In this document: positions 43,787 to 53,217 of the stretch, piece by piece
Layout of the letters: each line of letters starts with the position of its first letter
How positions within the stretch are numbered: position 1 is the first letter of the stretch
Source: an uncultured Methanomicrobiales archaeon
Lineage (GTDB): Archaea; Halobacteriota; Methanomicrobia; Methanomicrobiales; Methanospirillaceae
DNA length: 64,000 nt
Assembly (NCBI GenBank): GCA_949320185.1
Contig: CASGHK010000023.1
Location: forward strand, 1-64,000
Direction: 5' to 3'
Program-made: the position numbers and the translations under genes
Notes under the pieces: generated by a model
Seen by the model: the letters and a program-made list of their open reading frames with translations, nothing else
What the model was told of the DNA's origin: nothing
Databases searched by the model: none

Positions 43787-45271
43787 ATGAGGTTCGCACT
43801 CCTCTCCGTCTGGGACAAGGAAGGCCTCGTCCCGCTCGCCGGGGCCCTCGTCGAGCACGGCTACCGACTCCTCTCCTCGGGGGGGACCGGAAAGGCACTC
43901 GCGGATGCCGGAGTCCCGTTCGTCGAGGTCTCGGCTCACACCGGCTCGCCCGAGATGATGGACGGGCGCGTCAAGACCCTCCACCCCCGTATCCACGGAG
44001 GCCTGCTCGGACGCCGGGGGATCGATGACCAGGTGATGGCCGATCAGGGTATCGAGCCCATCGACCTGCTCGTCGTCAATCTCTACCCGTTTGAGGCGAT
44101 GCGCGACAAGGGACTCTCCCTACCCGAACTCGTCGAGTATATCGACATCGGGGGGCCGGCGATGATCCGCGCGGGTGCCAAGAACTACCACGACGTCGGG
44201 GTCGTCGTCGACCCGGCGCAGTATTCGATGGTGATCGCGGCCCTCGAGCGGGGCGGCCTCTCCGAGGAGGAGCGCTTCTCGCTCGCGAGGACGGCCTTCG
44301 CTCACACCGCCGCCTACGACGCGGCGATCAGCAACCACCTCCACGCGCTCGACGGAGGGCTTCCCAGCGTCTATTCCCGCCAGTGGACGAACGGCCGACC
44401 GCTCCGGTACGGCGAGAACCCCCACCAGACGGCAGCAGTCTACGGGGATCGGGGGATCGCCGGTGCCGAGCCCCTCCAGGGGCGCGAGATGTCGTACAAC
44501 AACTACCTGGACCTCGATGCGGCCGTTCGGCTCGTCGCCGAGTTCCAGGAGTGCGCGGCCGTCGTTGTCAAGCATAACAACCCCTGCGGCGTCGCAGCGG
44601 GAACGACCCCGGTCGAGGCCTACGTCACGGCTCGCGAGGTCGACCCGGTCTCTGCCTACGGTGGCGTCGTTGCCCTCAACCGGCCGGTCGACGCCGACGT
44701 CTCCCGTGAGATCGCCTCCACCTTCGTCGAGGTGCTCGCGGCACCCGGTTTCTCGGACGAGGCGCTTGCCCTCCTCGCTCCGAAGACGAACCTGCGTGTC
44801 ATCCAGACCGGTGATCGGGTCTCCGGCGATGAGGTCCGGACGATCGACGGGGGCGTCCTCGTCCAGCGGTCGCCGGTCACGCCCGAGGGGTGGCGGGTTG
44901 TCACGAAGCGGGCTCCGACCCCCGCAGAGGAAGCGTCGCTCCGCTTCGGCATCCGTGTCGCCGCTCATACCAAGTCGAACGCGATCGTCTTCGCGAACGG
45001 ACGGCAGGCCCTTGGTATCGGGGCCGGCCAGATGAGCCGCGTCGACGCCGCTCGGATCGCGATCGAGAAGGCCCGCCAGCCGCTCGCCGGATCGGGTGTC
45101 GCCTCCGATGCGTTCCTTCCGTTCCCTGACACCCTCGAGGTCGCGGCAGAGGCAGGTGCAACCGCGCTGGTCCAGCCGGGTGGCTCGATCCGCGACGACG
45201 AGGTGATCGCTGCCGCCGACCGGCTCGGAGTGGCGATGGTCTTTACCGGTGTCCGGCACTTCCGGCACTAA
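43787..45271 (+). CDS. purH: Bifunctional phosphoribosylaminoimidazolecarboxamide formyltransferase / IMP cyclohydrolase
   Basis: A 494-residue enzyme for the last two steps of IMP synthesis. The N-terminal IMP cyclohydrolase (MGS-like) domain contains [18 protein letters not shown] and [17 protein letters not shown]; the C-terminal AICAR transformylase carries [14 protein letters not shown], the catalytic KHNNPCG motif and SDAFLPFPD near the end. Most methanogens use PurP/PurO for these steps, so a fused, bacterial-type PurH points to a transferred gene or a lineage trait. ATG at 43787 follows a plausible promoter. Cytosolic. Confidence 0.95.
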   Translation: MRFALLSVWDKEGLVPLAGALVEHGYRLLSSGGTGKALADAGVPFVEVSAHTGSPEMMDGRVKTLHPRIHGGLLGRRGIDDQVMADQGIEPIDLLVVNLYPFEAMRDKGLSLPELVEYIDIGGPAMIRAGAKNYHDVGVVVDPAQYSMVIAALERGGLSEEERFSLARTAFAHTAAYDAAISNHLHALDGGLPSVYSRQWTNGRPLRYGENPHQTAAVYGDRGIAGAEPLQGREMSYNNYLDLDAAVRLVAEFQECAAVVVKHNNPCGVAAGTTPVEAYVTAREVDPVSAYGGVVALNRPVDADVSREIASTFVEVLAAPGFSDEALALLAPKTNLRVIQTGDRVSGDEVRTIDGGVLVQRSPVTPEGWRVVTKRAPTPAEEASLRFGIRVAAHTKSNAIVFANGRQALGIGAGQMSRVDAARIAIEKARQPLAGSGVASDAFLPFPDTLEVAAEAGATALVQPGGSIRDDEVIAAADRLGVAMVFTGVRHFRH

Positions 45272-45301
45272 TAAAAGGGCAGAAAAGGGGGTGGACCGGG
45301 C

Positions 45302-45706
45302 CTACGCGATCCGGTTCCCCGCGTCCGGGCCCGGAGTGCAGGTGAAGGCCTCCTCGACCCGGAGGACCAGGAGGCCTTTCGCCGGGTAGGCCTCGTTCTT
45401 CGCCTTCATCGCCGCCCTCATCTTTTCGTACTCCGGCCCCTCTGTCCGTACCTCGACCGACCCCTTAACCTGGAAGCACTTCTTCGAATCCGGGTCCCAG
45501 GCGAAGATCGACATTTTGGGGTTCTCCCGGACGTTTGCCAGGGTCTTCTTCATGAAGTTATCCCCAACCCAGATCTCGTCGCCGCCCACCAGCTGGACGA
45601 ACGCGATCGGGGCCACGTTCGGGGTCCCGTCCCGTGCCGCGGTTGCGACCGGGAAGACTCTGTTCTTCTCGAAGACCGCCCTGATCTCATCGTTGATGAT
45701 TGCCAT
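45302..45706 (-). CDS. Pyridoxamine 5'-phosphate oxidase-like FMN-binding protein
   Basis: A 134-residue split-barrel protein. Start is ATG 45706 (MAIINDEIRAVFEKN) preceded by GAGAGGAAG; the rest of the long track ORF upstream is the antisense of the next gene. Motifs FPVATAARDGTPNVAPIAFV and IWVGDNFMKKTLANVRENPK fit small PNPOx-like flavoproteins. The substrate is unknown; such proteins in methanogens bind FMN or F420 and reduce small molecules. Divergent from the DUF4013 gene. Confidence 0.85.
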   Translation of the reverse strand: MAIINDEIRAVFEKNRVFPVATAARDGTPNVAPIAFVQLVGGDEIWVGDNFMKKTLANVRENPKMSIFAWDPDSKKCFQVKGSVEVRTEGPEYEKMRAAMKAKNEAYPAKGLLVLRVEEAFTCTPGPDAGNRIA

Positions 45707-45835
45707 CTTCCTCTCCATCCTGCGCCCTGTGGGCGTCGTCGTCTGTGGATCCCGGTACTGCATATCTCTTTCCCCGGGCCACGGGTATCTATAAATCGGC
45801 TCCCTGATCATACCTCTAGGCCGGAAGGTGCACGG

Positions 45836-46603
45836 ATGGACTACGGCGAGCTGCTCACGGATACGGTCGAATTCTCGCGAAACGCTCTCTTTGGCGATCT
45901 CCGGCGTGGAGCCCTGCTCATGGTCCTCTTCGCGCTCGCCACCTCGTCCCTCGAGGTCCTCCCTTGGATGCTTCCCCTTGCCGAGTTCCTCCGGTTCGTC
46001 GTGCTCGTCCTCCTGGTGGTCGTCTCCCTTGTTGCCCTGCTCGTCCTGAACGGATATGCCAGCGAGGTCTACCGGGGGCCCCGGGGACCTCCCCCCGTGG
46101 AAGACCCGGTCGGCCTGGCGCTCCACGGAGTCCGGCTCCTCGTCGTCTCGGTACTCTTCCTGCTCCCGGTCATCGCGGTCCTGCTGATCTTCGGTGGGCT
46201 CGGCGTGATGGGGATCCTTGCGAGCGGCCAGTCGCAGGATATGTCCGCCCTCCTCTCCTCGCTCGCGACCCTCGGACTCGGGGTGCTCCTTGCCGTGATC
46301 GTCTGGGTGGTTGTCGGCCTCGTGAGCTCGATCGCGATCGTCCGGTGCGCCCGGGCGGGGGACCTCCGGGAGGCCTTCAACCTCGAGGCGATCGTCCTGC
46401 ACATATCACGGATCGGCTGGGTGAACTACATCGTCGCCCTGCTGGTCCTATGGATCGTGCTCGGGTGCGCCTACGCCGCGATCGGCATCTTCGGCGGGCT
46501 CCCCGTCATCGGGTGGGTGATCGGGGTGGTGATCGGGACGGCGGTCTTCGTCTTCTCAGCCCGGTACCTCTCTCAGGTCTATGACAGCGTGCCCGCGCCC
46601 TAG
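45836..46603 (+). CDS. DUF4013 family membrane protein
   Basis: A 255-residue integral membrane protein with about five to six helices, including LRRGALLMVLFALATSSLEV, FVVLVLLVVVSLVALLVLN, LLVVSVLFLLPVIAVLLIFG, LLAVIVWVVVGLVSSIAIV and YIVALLVLWIVLGCAYAAIG. The GYASEVYRGPRGPPPVEDP loop after helix 2 and the NYIVALLVL segment are typical of DUF4013, common in Methanomicrobiales with unknown function. It converges on the flavodoxin gene. Confidence 0.85.
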   Translation: MDYGELLTDTVEFSRNALFGDLRRGALLMVLFALATSSLEVLPWMLPLAEFLRFVVLVLLVVVSLVALLVLNGYASEVYRGPRGPPPVEDPVGLALHGVRLLVVSVLFLLPVIAVLLIFGGLGVMGILASGQSQDMSALLSSLATLGLGVLLAVIVWVVVGLVSSIAIVRCARAGDLREAFNLEAIVLHISRIGWVNYIVALLVLWIVLGCAYAAIGIFGGLPVIGWVIGVVIGTAVFVFSARYLSQVYDSVPAP

Positions 46604-47061
46604 GTATCCGCTTCGGCGATCGAACGGGCGAACCGCGCCGCCCTCTCAAGGTCTTCGTCGCCGGGCCGTCCCCGGTTGATCCCGCCGAGGAGGCCGAAGA
46701 TCGCATAGGTATCGTACCCTGGCAGGCAGAGCTCACCGGCGATGGCGACGCCCCTCTTTGAGAGCTCGTCCCGGAGCGCCCGGTGCCAGAGACCCGAGAG
46801 AAATGAAAGGCCGGCGGTCGAGAAGATGAAGACCCTCGTCCCGTTCCTAAAACGTGACCGGGTCGCGAACGCGATCAGGTCGCGGTGGTGCTTCGAGCCG
46901 TATATGCCCGAGCCGAACCCGACCAGGTCATAGTCCTGGAGGTCGGCCTTTCGCCGGTCGCGGAGCCGAACGAGGTCGGCGCCGATCGCCGACGCCATCG
47001 CTTCGGCGACCTCCTTCGTGTTTCCGTGGTGGAGCGACTCGTAGACGATTGCTGCCCGCAT
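46600..47061 (-). CDS. Flavodoxin family protein
   Basis: A 153-residue flavodoxin that carries FMN as an electron carrier. Start ATG 47061 (MRAAIVYESLHHGNTKEVAEA) contains the phosphate-binding loop YESLHHGNT; the long upstream part of the track ORF is antisense of the glycosyltransferase. Other motifs: YDLVGFGSGIYGSKHHRDLI and VFIFSTAGLSF. The size suggests a methanogen flavodoxin used for low-potential redox work. Divergent from the GT2 gene. Confidence 0.9.
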   Translation of the reverse strand: MRAAIVYESLHHGNTKEVAEAMASAIGADLVRLRDRRKADLQDYDLVGFGSGIYGSKHHRDLIAFATRSRFRNGTRVFIFSTAGLSFLSGLWHRALRDELSKRGVAIAGELCLPGYDTYAIFGLLGGINRGRPGDEDLERAARFARSIAEADT

Positions 47062-47106
47062 GGTGATCACCAGGTACATCATCCATGGGTGCGAACGGGT
47101 AAGAAG

Positions 47107-48168
47107 ATGACCGGAGAGGCGCTTTCGCCCGAACCTGCGATCGGGATCGTGCTGGTGAACTGGAACGGGTGGCAGGACACGGTGGAGTGCCTGGAGTCCC
47201 TGCTCCGTTGCCGGTACGACCGATGGTTCGTCGTCTGTGTCGATAACGGATCCGCCGATGGCTCGATTGAAAAGATCCAGGCGTATTGTGCTGGCGTGCT
47301 CGAGGTCGCGTCCCCCTTCTTCACGAACGAACCCACCACGAAACCGGTACGGTTCGAACGTATCTTCGCGGCGGAGGCGATGGAAAGGGCCCAAATTGGC
47401 CCCCGTCTCCCCGACCGCTCGGTGGTCGTGATCGAGAACAGCGAGAACCTCGGATTCGCCAAGGCGAACAACCAGGGGACGCGGTTCGCCATCGAGGCCC
47501 GCCGCCCGGAGTACTGCCTCTTTCTCAACAACGACACCGTGGTCGACCCCCACCTCTTCGAAGCGTTCGTCGAGGCGGCCGATCGGCACCCCCGGGGGGG
47601 ATTCTTCGGCCCCAAGACCTTCTACTACGACCACCAAGGACGCCGTGACGTGATCAACTTCGCCGGTGGACGGCTCGACATGGTCCACGGCCAGACCTGG
47701 CACATCGGGCAGAACGAGGTGGACGAGGGTCAGTACGACGAAGAGCGTGAGGTCGACTGGGTGGAGGGGTCGTGCCTTCTCGCCCGGTCGACACTCCTCG
47801 AGGAGATCGGCCTGCTCGATCCCACGTATTTCGCCTACTTCGAGGAGAACGACCTGGTCCTGCGGGGCCGACAGGCAGGGTACGGGGCGGTGTACGTCCC
47901 CAAAGCCCGGCTCTGGCATAAGGTCTCCGCCTCTTCGAAGCGGAGCCCGGCCAAGCTCTACTACCTGACCCGGAACCAGCTCTGGTTCGTCAGACGCTAC
48001 GCAAACCGGGGTGAATACGCCCGCTTCCTCGCCTGGTTCTTTGGGTTCCGGCTCTGGTTCTTACTCGGCATGTACCTCGTCCGGTACATGAGCCGGCCGT
48101 CCGCGGGTGCGGTGCTGCGCGGAGTCCGTGACGGGATGGGCCGACTGCCTCCCCAATCTGTCGAGTGA
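47107..48168 (+). CDS. Family 2 glycosyltransferase
   Basis: A 353-residue GT-A enzyme. Start ATG 47107 (MTGEALSPEPAIGIVLVNWNG). The core includes VLVNWNGWQDTVECLESLL, VVCVDNGSADGS, NLGFAKANNQGTRFAI, and the metal/nucleotide site FLNNDTVVDPHLF; the acceptor region is EGSCLLARSTLLEEIGLLDP. A hydrophobic segment near the end (FLAWFFGFRLWFLLGMYLV) may associate with the membrane. Such rhamnosyl-type enzymes build surface glycans or glycolipids. The acceptor is not determinable. Confidence 0.88.
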   Translation: MTGEALSPEPAIGIVLVNWNGWQDTVECLESLLRCRYDRWFVVCVDNGSADGSIEKIQAYCAGVLEVASPFFTNEPTTKPVRFERIFAAEAMERAQIGPRLPDRSVVVIENSENLGFAKANNQGTRFAIEARRPEYCLFLNNDTVVDPHLFEAFVEAADRHPRGGFFGPKTFYYDHQGRRDVINFAGGRLDMVHGQTWHIGQNEVDEGQYDEEREVDWVEGSCLLARSTLLEEIGLLDPTYFAYFEENDLVLRGRQAGYGAVYVPKARLWHKVSASSKRSPAKLYYLTRNQLWFVRRYANRGEYARFLAWFFGFRLWFLLGMYLVRYMSRPSAGAVLRGVRDGMGRLPPQSVE

Positions 48169-48188
48169 GCCCCCTCGCATTCGCGGGG

Positions 48189-49133
48189 CTACTCGAGCAT
48201 CTGCTGAAAGGTGCGCTCGTCGAAGGTGGCGAGCAGGTTCATGAGAACGGCCTTCTGGACATGAAGCCGGTTCTCGGCCTCGTCCCAGACTGCCGAACGG
48301 GGTCCGTCCAGGACGGCGTCCGTGATCTCCTCGCCGCGGTGGGCGGGCAGGCAATGCATCACGATCGCACGGTCCGTAGCTCGGGCCACCAGCCGATCGT
48401 CGATGCAGTAGCCAACGAACGCCTCTCGTCGGGCCTGCTCCTCCCCCTCCGAGCCCATCGACACCCAGGTGTCGGTGAAGATGACGTCTGCCTCCTCGAC
48501 CGCCTCCTCGGGGGTCCTGGCGCAGACGATCTGCCCGCCCTCTGCCCGCCCTCTTTCGATGATCGCCGGGTCCGGAGCATATGCCGTGGGTGTCGCGATG
48601 CGCACCTCCATCCCGGTCATCCCGGCGGAGAGAACGAGGGAGTTGCAGACGTTGTTCCCGTCGCCGATCCATGCGGCGACCAGGCCGTCGGTCCGCCCGA
48701 AGCGTTCGCGGATCGTGAAGATGTCCGCCAGGATCTGACAGGGGTGCTCGAGGTCTGAGAGGCCGTTGATCACCGGGACGGTCGAGTGGGCCGCGAACTC
48801 CTCGATCGTGGCATGGGAGTAGGCCCGGATCATCACAGCCGAGACGTACCGGGAGAGGACGCGGGCCGTGTCGGCGATCGCCTCGCCCCGGCGCAGCTGC
48901 ATGTCTCCCTGGTTGAGGTGGAGGGCGTGGCCGCCGAGCTCGAACATCCCGACCTCGAACGAGACGCGGGTCCTCGTCGACGGCTTCTCGAAGATCATCC
49001 CAAGGCTCCGACCGGCGAGAAGCGGGGGGCAGCACCCCTCCGCCCGTTCTGTCTTCAGCCTCGCCGCGTCAGCCATCAGCCTCTCGAGGTCGACGACCGA
49101 GAGGTCCAGGACCGAGAGCAGGTTTTGTTTCAT
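48189..49133 (-). CDS. argF: Ornithine carbamoyltransferase
   Basis: A 314-residue enzyme of arginine synthesis (ornithine + carbamoyl phosphate to citrulline). Start ATG 49133 ([12 protein letters not shown]) overlaps the purD stop (ATGA), so the track start 24 bases upstream is rejected. Carbamoyl-phosphate site [21 protein letters not shown], and the ornithine loop with catalytic Cys [12 protein letters not shown] are all intact. Last gene of carS-pyrE-purD-argF. Confidence 0.96.
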   Translation of the reverse strand: MKQNLLSVLDLSVVDLERLMADAARLKTERAEGCCPPLLAGRSLGMIFEKPSTRTRVSFEVGMFELGGHALHLNQGDMQLRRGEAIADTARVLSRYVSAVMIRAYSHATIEEFAAHSTVPVINGLSDLEHPCQILADIFTIRERFGRTDGLVAAWIGDGNNVCNSLVLSAGMTGMEVRIATPTAYAPDPAIIERGRAEGGQIVCARTPEEAVEEADVIFTDTWVSMGSEGEEQARREAFVGYCIDDRLVARATDRAIVMHCLPAHRGEEITDAVLDGPRSAVWDEAENRLHVQKAVLMNLLATFDERTFQQMLE

Positions 49134-50416
49134 CGGATCGACCTCATATGGGTGCACCGCTGCTCGAGCAGGGCGCGGGTGCCGATATCGCGCCGGTAGC
49201 GGACCGGTCCCCTGACGCCAGCGGCTGCCCTCTCGGCGACTGCCTCCGCCTCTTCGAGGCTCGTTCCCGTCCCGACGAAGGCGAGCGTGCGCGATCGCCT
49301 GGTCCAGAGCCGGCCATCCAGCTCCTCGACATTCGCATAGTAGAGACGTGCCGGGCCCGGATCGCCCGTCTCGACCGGTTCGGACGGACCGGGAGCATCC
49401 GGGTACCCCTCCGGCACCAGGTATTTGCAGACCGTGGCCTCCGGCAGGAAGGATGCCGCCGAAGCGCCGACGCTACCGTCGGTACAGCGGAACGCGAGTT
49501 CACCCAGGTCCGAGGCAAGCAGGGTGAGGACGTTCATCGCCTCGGGGTCTCCGAACCGGGCGTTAAACTCTATCACCATCGGCCCGTTCGCCGTGTTCAT
49601 GAACTGGCCGTAGAGGACGCCGACGAACGGCGCCCCTTCGGCGGCCATCGCCCGGATAACCGACTCCATAATCCCGAGCGCCTGCTCGCGATCTGTCTCG
49701 GTGACGAAGGGGAGCCCGTGGTCGGGCATCGAGTACGACCCCATGCCACCGGTATTCGGCCCGAGGTCCCCCTCGAACGCCCGCTTGTGGTCCTGGACGA
49801 GCGGCATCGGGACGAGGCGAGTTCCATCGACGAAGGCCTGCAGGGTGAACTCCTCGCCCACGAGCCGTTCTTCGACCACGATCGGCCCGTTAATTTCACG
49901 GGCATAGGCGCAGGCCCCATCCCGATCAACCTGCTCGCCCATCACGCGGACGCCCTTGCCGCCGGTCAGACCTACCGGCTTGATCGCCAGGTCCCCGGGG
50001 TGGTCCTGGATGAACCGGACTGCCTCATCGCAGTCGACGAACCGCCGGTAGGCAGGGGAGCCCGCGATCCCGTGTCGGGTCATCAGGTCCCTGGCATAGG
50101 CCTTGTCGGTCTCGATCCTCGCTGCCGCCCTTGTCGGGCCGAACGCCGGTATGCCAGCCTGGACGAGCTCATCGACCAGTCCGGCTTCGAGCGGGGCCTC
50201 GGGACCGATCAACACCAGGTCCACCGACTGTTCGGACGCGAACCCGACGACACGCTCGACCTCGGTCTCCTTCGAGATCAGGACCGAATCGGCGAGCGCG
50301 GCGATCCCGGGGTTTCGGGTCGCCATCACGGACACTATGCGTGCGTCGCCCTCCCGGGCCAGCGCCGCCGCGACCGCGTGCTCCCGTCCTCCGCCACCCA
50401 CCACCAGGTACTTCAT
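49130..50416 (-). CDS. purD: Phosphoribosylamine-glycine ligase
   Basis: A 428-residue ATP-grasp ligase making GAR in purine synthesis. The N-domain starts [32 protein letters not shown] and the ATP-grasp segments [19 protein letters not shown] and [20 protein letters not shown] are clear, with [10 protein letters not shown]. The frame ends in an ATGA overlap with argF. It is separated from pyrE by 54 bases. Confidence 0.96.
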   Translation of the reverse strand: MKYLVVGGGGREHAVAAALAREGDARIVSVMATRNPGIAALADSVLISKETEVERVVGFASEQSVDLVLIGPEAPLEAGLVDELVQAGIPAFGPTRAAARIETDKAYARDLMTRHGIAGSPAYRRFVDCDEAVRFIQDHPGDLAIKPVGLTGGKGVRVMGEQVDRDGACAYAREINGPIVVEERLVGEEFTLQAFVDGTRLVPMPLVQDHKRAFEGDLGPNTGGMGSYSMPDHGLPFVTETDREQALGIMESVIRAMAAEGAPFVGVLYGQFMNTANGPMVIEFNARFGDPEAMNVLTLLASDLGELAFRCTDGSVGASAASFLPEATVCKYLVPEGYPDAPGPSEPVETGDPGPARLYYANVEELDGRLWTRRSRTLAFVGTGTSLEEAEAVAERAAAGVRGPVRYRRDIGTRALLEQRCTHMRSIR

Positions 50417-50470
50417 AGGTACGCCTACGTGTACAGAGGGGTTCGGAGAGAATAAGCGATTGCCGGTTTC

Positions 50471-50992
50471 TCACCGGTCCATGAGCTCACGCGCACGGAC
50501 GAGTGGGACCAGCCGAACCCCGAGGGCGCCGAGCCTCTCCTCTGCGCCGCCCTCGCGGTCCACGACTGTGACGACGCAGTTCACCGTTGCCCCCGCACGA
50601 CGGAGTTCTTCCACCCCGTAGACGGCCGAACCGCCCGAGGTAGTGACGTCCTCGACGAGCAGGACGTGTCGACCTCTGACATCGCCGATCACCAGGTTCG
50701 CCTTGCCGTGGTCCTTCGCCTGGCTCCGGACGATCGCACATCGGCGTCCACTCTCGAGCGAGGTGGCAACGGCAAGTGGCACCCCGCCGACGGCCACTCC
50801 GGCCACCATCTCGAACTGGACCCGGTCCGTTACCGCCCGGGCGATCTCGCCGAGGAGCGCCGGATCGGTCATGGCCGTCTTGATGTCGACGTAGTACGGG
50901 CTCTGTGCACCGGATGCGAGCGTAAACTCGCCGAACTCGATGGCGCCGGCGGCGATCAGCCGTTCGGCGACGGGGTTTATCACAGGTGTCAT
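50471..50992 (-). CDS. pyrE: Orotate phosphoribosyltransferase
   Basis: A 173-residue enzyme of pyrimidine synthesis (orotate + PRPP to OMP). ATG 50992 (MTPVINPVAERLIAAGAIEF) lies 7 bases after the carS stop codon; the track start is inside carS. Typical motifs are FTLASGAQSPYYVDIKTAM, VAGVAVGGVPLAVATSLE and the PRPP loop HVLLVEDVTTSGGSAVYGVE. Confidence 0.95.
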   Translation of the reverse strand: MTPVINPVAERLIAAGAIEFGEFTLASGAQSPYYVDIKTAMTDPALLGEIARAVTDRVQFEMVAGVAVGGVPLAVATSLESGRRCAIVRSQAKDHGKANLVIGDVRGRHVLLVEDVTTSGGSAVYGVEELRRAGATVNCVVTVVDREGGAEERLGALGVRLVPLVRARELMDR

Positions 50993-50999
50993 GTATCGT

Positions 51000-51566
51000 T
51001 CACCAGGGTTCGTCCTTGATCCCGGCGGCATACCCAACCAGGTTCATGCCCCGGTGAAGGAGCGGGGTCAGGACCAGGATGAAGGCAAGCACCGGGAGGG
51101 TGATGTTCGTTGCGATCCACTGCCAGTCGATGAGGGCAAGGACGACAAACGCCCCGACGACCAGGTCGTACTGGTCGACGATCGGCCAGGGGGCTCCCCG
51201 GTCCTTGCCCAAACGCCGCTTGAAGAACGATTTGACAAGGTCTCCGAGGAGTGCACCGACCGAGAGGGCGAGCACGCTTATCGGTGTGTGAGCCGGCAGG
51301 GATGCAAGGATCGGATGACCCTGGGCCACGAGTTGAAGGACGCCGACGAGGGCCCCGCAGAAGACTCCCGCTCCGAATCCTCGCCATGTCTTTCCGTTGC
51401 CGAAGACGCGGAACCCGTCACCGAGGGCGCGCCCACCGTCGATCGGTCGGCCTCCACCAAAGAGAGCAGCGGTGGGATTCGGGACCCATGCAGGCAGCAT
51501 TATCCAGCATGCGGCGATTGCAGCGAACGCAAGGGCTCCGGGCGCCAGGGCGTCGGCGACTGTCAC
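51000..51566 (-). CDS. carS: CDP-archaeol synthase (CDP-2,3-bis-O-geranylgeranyl-sn-glycerol synthase)
   Basis: A 188-residue membrane enzyme that transfers CMP from CTP to the unsaturated archaetidic acid, forming the activated precursor of archaeal phospholipids. Motifs: LPAWVPNPTAALFGGGRPIDGG, RVFGNGKTWRGFGAGVFCG and PIVDQYDLVVGAFVVLALID with about five helices. Starts with GTG 51566. First gene of the minus operon with pyrE, purD and argF, and divergent from the tetraether synthase gene. Confidence 0.94.
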   Translation of the reverse strand: MTVADALAPGALAFAAIAACWIMLPAWVPNPTAALFGGGRPIDGGRALGDGFRVFGNGKTWRGFGAGVFCGALVGVLQLVAQGHPILASLPAHTPISVLALSVGALLGDLVKSFFKRRLGKDRGAPWPIVDQYDLVVGAFVVLALIDWQWIATNITLPVLAFILVLTPLLHRGMNLVGYAAGIKDEPW

Positions 51567-51584
51567 GAGTACACAATCCCACCT

Positions 51585-51600
51585 GTAAAGATTAATGTAT
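51585..51600. promoter_or_regulatory. Shared AT-rich promoter region between carS and tetraether synthase
   Basis: The sequence AAAGATTAATGTATCG between the divergent lipid genes can act as a Box A in either direction. It is the only AT-rich element in the 136-base gap. Confidence 0.4.
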
Positions 51601-51702
51601 CGTAAGAGAAACTACTAGAAAACGTCGCTGGAACACCCGATCGGCCGATCCGGCCGATGAATACATCGGGTGGACCTGCGACCTCCGCGCCGGTGGATGC
51701 TG

Positions 51703-53217
51703 ATGGTGGACAAGACGACGAAGAGCCTCTGCCCGACGTGCGGGCGTGTCCTGGACGCGCGAATTCGCGACCAGGGCGGGAAGGTCTGGATAGAACGGGA
51801 GTGCCCGGAGCACGGCCCGATCCGTTCTCTCTACTGGTCCGACGTGCGCATGTACGACCGGTTCGAGAGCTACAACCACCCGGGGGACGGGGTCGAGAAC
51901 CCCCAGAGAGAGGTGGAAGAGCGGAACTGCCCGTCCGAGTGCGGGCTCTGCTCCCAGCACCGGTCGTCCACGCTACTCGCGAACATCGACCTTACCAACC
52001 GGTGTAACCTGAACTGCGACTTCTGCTTCGCCAACGCGCGGGCATGCGGTTTTGTCTACGAACCGAGCTTCGACCAGGTCATCGAGATGATGCGCATGCT
52101 CCGGGCAGAGCGACCGGTACCGCCGCCTGCTGTCCAGTTTTCTGGGGGCGAGCCGACGATGCGCGACGACCTCCCGGAGCTGATCCGCCGTGCGAAGGAG
52201 CTCGGCTTCTCGCAGGTCCAGGTGGCGACGAACGGCATCCGGATCGCGAAGGAGGACGGTTATGTCGAGACTCTGAAAGAAGCCGGCCTCTCGACCCTCT
52301 ATCTCCACTTCGACGGCGTCTCCAGGGAGACGAATCCGTTTCTCCCGTCCCACCTCCGTGCGATTGACCGGTGCATGAACGCCCGGATGGGTGTGGTGCT
52401 GGTCCCGACCGTGATCCGGGGCCGAAACGACCAGGAGGTGGGCGATATCATCCGGTTCGCCGCCCAGCGCATCAAGGTGGTGCGCGGGGTGAACTTCCAG
52501 CCGGTCGCCTTCACCGGGGCGGCAAGCGAGGACGACGTGGAGAAGGAGCGGATCACGATCCCCGACCTGACCCATGCCATCGAGGAGCAGACCGGCGGGG
52601 TGATCCGGCAGGACGATTTCTACCCGGTGCCGTGCGTCCTCCCGATCTCGCGTCTGGCTGAGGCGTATGTTGGCCAGCCGGTCGTCGAGTTCACGGTCCA
52701 CCAGCACTGCGGTGCGGCGACCTACATCTTCGTCAACGACGATGGGATCACGCCGGTGAACCGGATCGTGGACGTGGACCGGTTCTTCGAGCTGATCGAT
52801 CACATGGCGGAGACGATAGGGCGGGGCGGGTCGATCAACAAGTACCGGGCGATGCTCGAGGGGTTGAAGGACCTGCGCGGGGCCCTCAAGAAGGACTCAT
52901 CGGGGAAGGGTGCGGAGATCTGGCGCTTGATCGCCCAGGCCCTGATCTCACAGAACTTCGATGCGCTCCGTGAGTTCCACTGGAATGCCCTCTTCATCGG
53001 CACGATGCACTTCATGGACAGCTACAACTATGACACCGATCGCGTCAGCCGGTGCTGCATCCACTACGCGACCCCGGACGGTCGCATGATCCCCTTCTGC
53101 ACCTACAACTCGGGCCCGGTATACCGGGAGCAGGTCTGGCGGAAGTTCGCCCTCCCCGGCGGCGTGCCGGCCCCCTCCGACGCCGACACGGCCCCTATAC
53201 CCCTGGTCAGGGACTAG
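51703..53217 (+). CDS. tes: Tetraether lipid synthase (radical SAM)
   Basis: A 504-residue enzyme homologous to MJ0619, which joins archaeol chains tail to tail to make GDGT tetraethers and similar macrocycles. Starts at ATG 51703 (VDKTTKSLCPTCGRVLDARI), with GGTGG upstream; ATG 51697 and GTG 51670 are alternatives. An N-terminal zinc-type cysteine set (CPTCG, CPEHG, CPSECGLCSQH) is followed by the radical SAM site CNLNCDFCFANARACGF and GGEPTMRDDLPELI, then a C-terminal cysteine domain (RVSRCCIHYATPDGRMIPFC). Divergent from carS and one gene away from mptN, as in the MJ0619-MJ0620 neighbourhood. Confidence 0.9.
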   Translation: MVDKTTKSLCPTCGRVLDARIRDQGGKVWIERECPEHGPIRSLYWSDVRMYDRFESYNHPGDGVENPQREVEERNCPSECGLCSQHRSSTLLANIDLTNRCNLNCDFCFANARACGFVYEPSFDQVIEMMRMLRAERPVPPPAVQFSGGEPTMRDDLPELIRRAKELGFSQVQVATNGIRIAKEDGYVETLKEAGLSTLYLHFDGVSRETNPFLPSHLRAIDRCMNARMGVVLVPTVIRGRNDQEVGDIIRFAAQRIKVVRGVNFQPVAFTGAASEDDVEKERITIPDLTHAIEEQTGGVIRQDDFYPVPCVLPISRLAEAYVGQPVVEFTVHQHCGAATYIFVNDDGITPVNRIVDVDRFFELIDHMAETIGRGGSINKYRAMLEGLKDLRGALKKDSSGKGAEIWRLIAQALISQNFDALREFHWNALFIGTMHFMDSYNYDTDRVSRCCIHYATPDGRMIPFCTYNSGPVYREQVWRKFALPGGVPAPSDADTAPIPLVRD

